Of a stretch of DNA of 64,000 bases, positions 60,168-64,000 are shown piece after piece. A program made the translations under genes and the position numbers. Under the pieces are notes generated by a model. That model was not told the origin of the DNA and searched no databases. It saw only the letters and a list, made by a program, of their open reading frames with translations. The stretch is taken from positions 62,001 to 126,000 of the forward strand of contig NZ_JARXWB010000021.1 of assembly GCF_029892425.1 (NCBI RefSeq), written 5' to 3'. This DNA is from Bradyrhizobium sp. BR13661. GTDB lineage: Bacteria; Pseudomonadota; Alphaproteobacteria; Rhizobiales; Xanthobacteraceae. The stretch's first letter is position 1; the number at the start of each line of letters is the position of its first letter.

Positions 60168-61031
60168 TCAATCCACGAACACCACGGTCTTGCGGCCGTT
60201 GAGGATGACGCGATCGTCGAGGTGATAGCGGATCGCGCGTGCCAGCACGCGACGCTCGATGTCGCGGCCCTTGCGGACAAGATCTTCCGGCGTATCGCGA
60301 TGGCTGATTCGCTCGACGTCCTGGTCGATGATCGGACCTTCGTCGAGATCGCGCGTGACGTAATGGGCGGTGGCGCCGATCAGCTTCACGCCGCGCTCAT
60401 GGGCCTGGTGATAGGGCTTTGCACCCTTGAAACCCGGCAGGAACGAGTGATGGATGTTGATGCAGCGGCCGGACAGCTTGGCCGACAGGTCATCCGACAG
60501 GATCTGCATGTAGCGGGCCAGCACCACGAGATCGGTCCCAGTCCTGGCGACGAGATCGAGGATCTGCGCCTCCTGCTCGCGTTTGGTTTCCTTGGTCACG
60601 GGCAGATAGTGGAACGGGATCTCGCCGAAATCGAGCCCGGCATAGACCTCGCGCGGATGGTTGGAGACGATCGCGGCGAGCGTCATCGGCAATTCACCGG
60701 TGCGCCAGCGGTAGAGGATATCGACCAGGCAATGGTCGGACTTCGACACCAGCAGCATCACCTTGCGATGCGCGGCACGGTCACGCATCTGCCATTCCAT
60801 GCCGAAGCGCTCGGCGATCGCGGCAAAGCCGGTCTGGAGCGCGGCCAGTTCCACGGCGAGGTCGGCCGCGGTGAACACGACGCGCATGAAGAACTTCTTG
60901 GTCTCGACATCGTCGAACTGCTGGGCGTCGAGAATGTTCTGTCCGGAATTAGCCAGGAATGTCGACACGGCCGAGACGATGCCGGGACGATCCGGACAGG
61001 ACAGGGTCAGAACGTATTGATGATCGGGCAT
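60168..61031 (-). CDS. purU: Formyltetrahydrofolate deformylase
   Basis: 287 residues: N-terminal ACT domain (about 5-85; LTLSCPDRPGIVSAVSTFLA) and a C-terminal formyltransferase-fold domain with INIHHSFLPGFKGAKPYHQA, GATAHYVTRDLDEGPII. Hydrolyses 10-formyl-THF to formate and THF, balancing one-carbon pools. Divergent from the HemD-like gene by 157 bases. Confidence 0.94.
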   Translation of the reverse strand: MPDHQYVLTLSCPDRPGIVSAVSTFLANSGQNILDAQQFDDVETKKFFMRVVFTAADLAVELAALQTGFAAIAERFGMEWQMRDRAAHRKVMLLVSKSDHCLVDILYRWRTGELPMTLAAIVSNHPREVYAGLDFGEIPFHYLPVTKETKREQEAQILDLVARTGTDLVVLARYMQILSDDLSAKLSGRCINIHHSFLPGFKGAKPYHQAHERGVKLIGATAHYVTRDLDEGPIIDQDVERISHRDTPEDLVRKGRDIERRVLARAIRYHLDDRVILNGRKTVVFVD

Positions 61032-61188
61032 GACTGTTGAAGAGATGGCTCTTGGTGAAGGTTTGGGCAGGCCGTGCGGAACGATCCGCGATTTGCGTCC
61101 TGCTCTAGCACCGAGGCGACCCTTGCGCCAATCCCGGCGAGGGAGTCAGGATGAACGGACGATTGCGATTTTGACTGGGAGTACGCCC

Positions 61189-62031
61189 ATGGCCGACCGA
61201 TTGAACGGCACCCGCATCCTGATCCTGGAGACCCGCGAGGAGGCTCAGTTCTCAAAGCTCCTGGCCGAGCAAGGCGCCGAGGTCGTGCAGTGCCCGATGT
61301 TCACCATCCAGGATGCGCCGGACCCCACCCCGGTTGAGGCCTGGATCCGCCGCGCCATCGACAAGCCGTTCGACGACCTCGTGCTGATGACCGGCGAAGG
61401 CCTGCGACGGATCATGAAGCTCGCGCGTACGCGTGGGCTCGACCAGGCTTTCGTCGCGGCACTGGCCAAATCGCGAAAATTCACCCGCGGCCCGAAGCCC
61501 GGCAAGGCGCTCCGCGAAATCTCGCTCGAGGCGCAGCAGACCACGGAGAAGCCAACCACCGAGGGCGTGATCGAGATGCTGGGCAGGCTCGATTTGAAGG
61601 GGCATCGCCTCGGCCTCCAGCTTTATCCCGACAAGGACCACAGCGCGCTGACCGGCGCGCTGTCGGCGCAAGGCGCCGAGGTCGATACGGTGCTGCCTTA
61701 TGCCTATGACTCCAAGGCTGCGGACGCCAACATCGTCGCCGCCATCGACGACATGGCGGAGGGACGAATCGATTCGATCGCGCTCACGAATCTCGGCCAG
61801 GTCCGCCGGCTGGTCGAGGCGGCCAAGGCACATGGCAGCGAGGCGAAGCTGCGCGCGGGATTCGAGCGGACACTGATCGCATCGGTTGGACCGGCAGTGT
61901 CCGGCGAGCTCGCCGCGCACGGCCTCCGCACCGACATCTCCCCTGCCGATGAAGCCTATTTCATGCGTCCGCTGATCTCGGCGATGGCCGCAGCACTCGC
62001 AGAACGAAAGCCGGGAGAGGCTGCGAGATAA
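61189..62031 (+). CDS. Uroporphyrinogen-III synthase-family (HemD-like) protein
   Basis: 280 residues from ATG 61189 (GGGAG 9 bases upstream). HemD fold: ILILETREEAQFSKLLAEQG, KPTTEGVIEML, ALTNLGQVRRLVEAA and ASVGPAVSGELAAHGLRTDI match the two-domain synthase family. It would close the tetrapyrrole ring in haem/cobalamin synthesis, but no other hem or cob gene is near, so it could be a paralogue. A longer upstream frame is not supported. Confidence 0.8.
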   Translation: MADRLNGTRILILETREEAQFSKLLAEQGAEVVQCPMFTIQDAPDPTPVEAWIRRAIDKPFDDLVLMTGEGLRRIMKLARTRGLDQAFVAALAKSRKFTRGPKPGKALREISLEAQQTTEKPTTEGVIEMLGRLDLKGHRLGLQLYPDKDHSALTGALSAQGAEVDTVLPYAYDSKAADANIVAAIDDMAEGRIDSIALTNLGQVRRLVEAAKAHGSEAKLRAGFERTLIASVGPAVSGELAAHGLRTDISPADEAYFMRPLISAMAAALAERKPGEAAR

Positions 62032-62154
62032 GAGCAGAGCGCAGGGGCGGTGCGCAGCGGCTGCGATTGACACGCAGATCGTCAGCGCTAGTTTGCCACG
62101 CAGCAAGAAGAAACCACAAAGGCAGGGAATCGCTGTGACACGCGTCATCGCGTT

Positions 62155-63417
62155 GTGAGCGCAACCACACGGCGTTCGGCGCTCGCACCATTCCGCATCC
62201 GCAACTATCGTTTCCAGTGGCCGTCCGATCTGCTCACCTCCTGGGCGTTCGAAATCGAGACGCTGGTGCTCGGCTGGTACATCCTGGTCGAGACCGGCTC
62301 GGTGCTGCTGCTGACCGTGCTGGGGTCGCTTCAGTATGTCGGGACACTCGTCGCTCCGGTACTCGGCATGATCGGCGACCGCATGGGTCATCGTGATCTC
62401 CTGGTCGTATTGCGCCTCACCTATACGGTGCTCGCCTCGACCATTATGGTCCTGGCGCTGACGGGCCATCTCGGGCCGCTCAAGGTCATGATCATCGTGA
62501 CGATCATGGGCCTGATCCGCTCCTCCGATCTCGGCCTTCGCAGCGCATTGCTCGCCGGCGTCATGCCAGCCGAACTGCTGGTCGGCGCGATCAGCCTGTC
62601 ACGCACGACCCAGGACAGCGCCCGTATTGCCGGAGCGCTGACGGGAGCTGGGCTGTTTGCCGTGCTCGGCATTGGACTGGTTTATGCGGCGGTCGCCTGC
62701 CTCTATCTGCTGGCTGCGATTCTCATGTTCTGCCTGACCCGGCCGAAGAGGTTCGTTGCCACAACTGATCTACCGGCGAACAGCCGCGCTGTTTCGAGAT
62801 TGCTGGACGAGCTGAGGGAAGGGATGGTCTACGCCTGGAATGGCCCGGCAATGGGCGCAGCTCTGTCTGTCGCCTTTCTGGCCAATCTCACCGCATTTCC
62901 GTTCACCAGCGGATTGCTGCCCTACATCGCCCGCGACATCTTTCACACCGATCAGACCGGCCTTGGCTATCTCTCGGCAAGCTTCGCCGTCGGCTCGCTG
63001 ATCGGCTCCCTCACGCTCAGCCTGGTCGGCGGACTGCGCATTGCCCGTCTCCTGATCTGCGCGACGCTGGCCTGGTACGCCGTGCTGCTGGTGTTCGTCG
63101 AGATCAGGACCATGCCTGTGGCCATGGCCTGCCTCGTTCTCGCCGGCATCGCCCAGAGCATGTCGATGATCTCGGCGGCCGTGATCCTGATGAAGACGGC
63201 GAGCGCGCATCTGCGCGGCCGCGTCATGGGTGTGCGCATGATGGTCATCTACGGCTTGCCGCCCGGCTTGCTCGCGGCCGGCAGCCTGATCGACGTCATC
63301 GGCTATTCGGCGACGGGCTCGCTCTATGCCGCGGCGGGGTTCATCGCGATGCTGGCAATCGCGATCCGCTGGCGCGCCGACCTCTGGCCGGTGCACGCCG
63401 CCGCCAATGCGCGCTAG
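62155..63417 (+). CDS. MFS transporter, EntS/MFS_3 type
   Basis: 420 residues from GTG 62155. Twelve predicted membrane helices; N-terminal APFRIRNYRFQWPSDLLTSW and GMIGDRMGHRDLLVVLRL (motif A) match EntS-like exporters of siderophores or drugs. The gap before it (62032-62154) contains no gene. The stop overlaps the convergent Crp/Fnr gene by four bases. Substrate unknown. Confidence 0.84.
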   Translation: MSATTRRSALAPFRIRNYRFQWPSDLLTSWAFEIETLVLGWYILVETGSVLLLTVLGSLQYVGTLVAPVLGMIGDRMGHRDLLVVLRLTYTVLASTIMVLALTGHLGPLKVMIIVTIMGLIRSSDLGLRSALLAGVMPAELLVGAISLSRTTQDSARIAGALTGAGLFAVLGIGLVYAAVACLYLLAAILMFCLTRPKRFVATTDLPANSRAVSRLLDELREGMVYAWNGPAMGAALSVAFLANLTAFPFTSGLLPYIARDIFHTDQTGLGYLSASFAVGSLIGSLTLSLVGGLRIARLLICATLAWYAVLLVFVEIRTMPVAMACLVLAGIAQSMSMISAAVILMKTASAHLRGRVMGVRMMVIYGLPPGLLAAGSLIDVIGYSATGSLYAAAGFIAMLAIAIRWRADLWPVHAAANAR

Positions 63418-64000
63418 TCCCCGTATCCGCGCAGCCGCTCGACATTGAGAATCGTGACGCCGCCATATTCCAGACGCAGCAGTCCCTCCTTCTCCAGCCG
63501 GTTCAGCGCGCGGTTGGCGTTCTGGCGCGACATGCCCGAGAGCGCACCAATCTCCTCCTGGGTGATCTCCAGATGCGCGGTCGATTCCGGATAGAGGATC
63601 GGGTTGAACAGCGAGGCGATGCTGCGGGCAAGGCGCGCGGTGGCGTCCAGCGTGCGGTTGACCTCGAGCATGCCGATGAACTGGCCGAGCCGCTCGTTGA
63701 GCTGGCGCACCAGGAAGCGGTTGAAGCCGACGCTGTTCTCGAACAGCCACATGAAGGCGGCGCGTTCCATCAGCGCGACGCGGCTGTCGCGCAGCGCGAC
63801 CACGTCGTAGCGACGCAGCTCGTTCTTGAGCACGCTGCCTTCACCGAACCAGGCGCCTGCGGTCAGCCCGGCAAGGCTGGTCTCCTTGCCGTCGCGCGAA
63901 ACCCCGCCCATGCGAGCAAGACCGCTGACCATGCCGGCCCAATAGTCAAACTTATCACCGCGCATGAACACGCTCTCGCCCGTGCCGTAGGACCGCTCGG
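63414..64000 (-). CDS. Crp/Fnr-family transcriptional regulator, N-terminus cut by window edge
   Basis: The frame is open to the right edge, so the first residues are missing. Visible: a cyclic-nucleotide-binding-like domain (LAGLTAGAWFGEGSVLKNE, RDSRVALMERAAFMWLFE) and a C-terminal Crp HTH (EITQEEIGALSGMSRQNANR, LNRLEKEGLLRLEYGG). No Fnr-type cysteines are visible in the part present. It may sense cyclic nucleotides or another effector. Confidence 0.88.
   Translation of the reverse strand, partial: ERSYGTGESVFMRGDKFDYWAGMVSGLARMGGVSRDGKETSLAGLTAGAWFGEGSVLKNELRRYDVVALRDSRVALMERAAFMWLFENSVGFNRFLVRQLNERLGQFIGMLEVNRTLDATARLARSIASLFNPILYPESTAHLEITQEEIGALSGMSRQNANRALNRLEKEGLLRLEYGGVTILNVERLRGYGD

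Noticed and set aside
1..64000. tRNA, rRNA, insertion sequence, prophage or CRISPR
   Set aside because: No T-loop-like segments with matching stems, transposase/integrase frames or regularly spaced repeats were seen; a covariance-model search would be decisive for RNAs.

Overview
The window looks like a chromosomal segment of a Bradyrhizobium-type alphaproteobacterium (Bradyrhizobium or a close relative). The basis is very high GC, gene content (EcfG-era soil/plant-associated repertoire, DUF1127 protein, rhizobial-type LPS genes, LpxO-like hydroxylase, abundant Liv-type transport) and several families of short palindromic intergenic repeats of the kind common in that genus. Genus assignment is inference; no rRNA or tRNA gene was seen. 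No insertion sequence, prophage, CRISPR array or plasmid origin was recognised.

Region 1-13.6 kb is mixed housekeeping and sensing: a truncated glycosyltransferase and an LpxH-like phosphoesterase, thiD, a hybrid histidine kinase whose N-terminus carries every residue known to be needed for ethylene binding in plant ETR1, a stand-alone Lrp/AsnC ligand-binding domain, a di-haem cytochrome c, a CHRD protein, a Cys/Met-metabolism PLP enzyme, a cytochrome c-556, an orphan CoxL-like molybdenum subunit, a DUF1127 protein, a likely leaderless small transcript, and an SRPBCC-GFA-small membrane peptide unit divergent from an HxlR regulator.

Region 13.6-40.6 kb is an envelope polysaccharide/LPS locus: murJ; an amino-sugar aminotransferase/oxidoreductase pair; a GDP-mannose enzyme; a UDP-glucuronate-4-epimerase-like enzyme; a flippase-like membrane protein overlapping a WecA/WreU-type sugar-1-phosphate transferase; a 4-ketoreductase-like SDR, a glycosyltransferase and a WbpM-type 4,6-dehydratase that together resemble the rhizobial QuiNAc initiation route; an O-antigen ligase; heptose synthesis (hldE, hldD) and transfer (waaF); a core glycosyltransferase; galE; an MsbA-like exporter; and an LpxO-like lipid A hydroxylase. 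A Tat-exported DUF1254 protein with long non-coding flanks interrupts this run.

Region 40.6-53.4 kb holds a LysR-SDR-MFS unit, a flavin monooxygenase, a SAM-cycle group (HTH-methyltransferase, metK, ahcY), and a TPR-caspase / DUF2167 / site-2-protease group. Region 53.4-64 kb holds a complete Liv-type ABC transport operon (livK-H-M-G-F) that runs into a MetE-core-like enzyme and appears to be driven from a promoter overlapped by a perfect palindrome, followed by a small lipoprotein, purU, a HemD-like protein, an EntS-like MFS exporter and a truncated Crp/Fnr regulator.

Small genes added by direct reading are at 11340-11417, 11620-11706 and 40458-40613. The most unusual items are the ETR1-like kinase, the operator/promoter of the Liv operon, the leaderless small transcript, the caspase/DUF2167/M50 group, and an SDR lacking the catalytic tyrosine.
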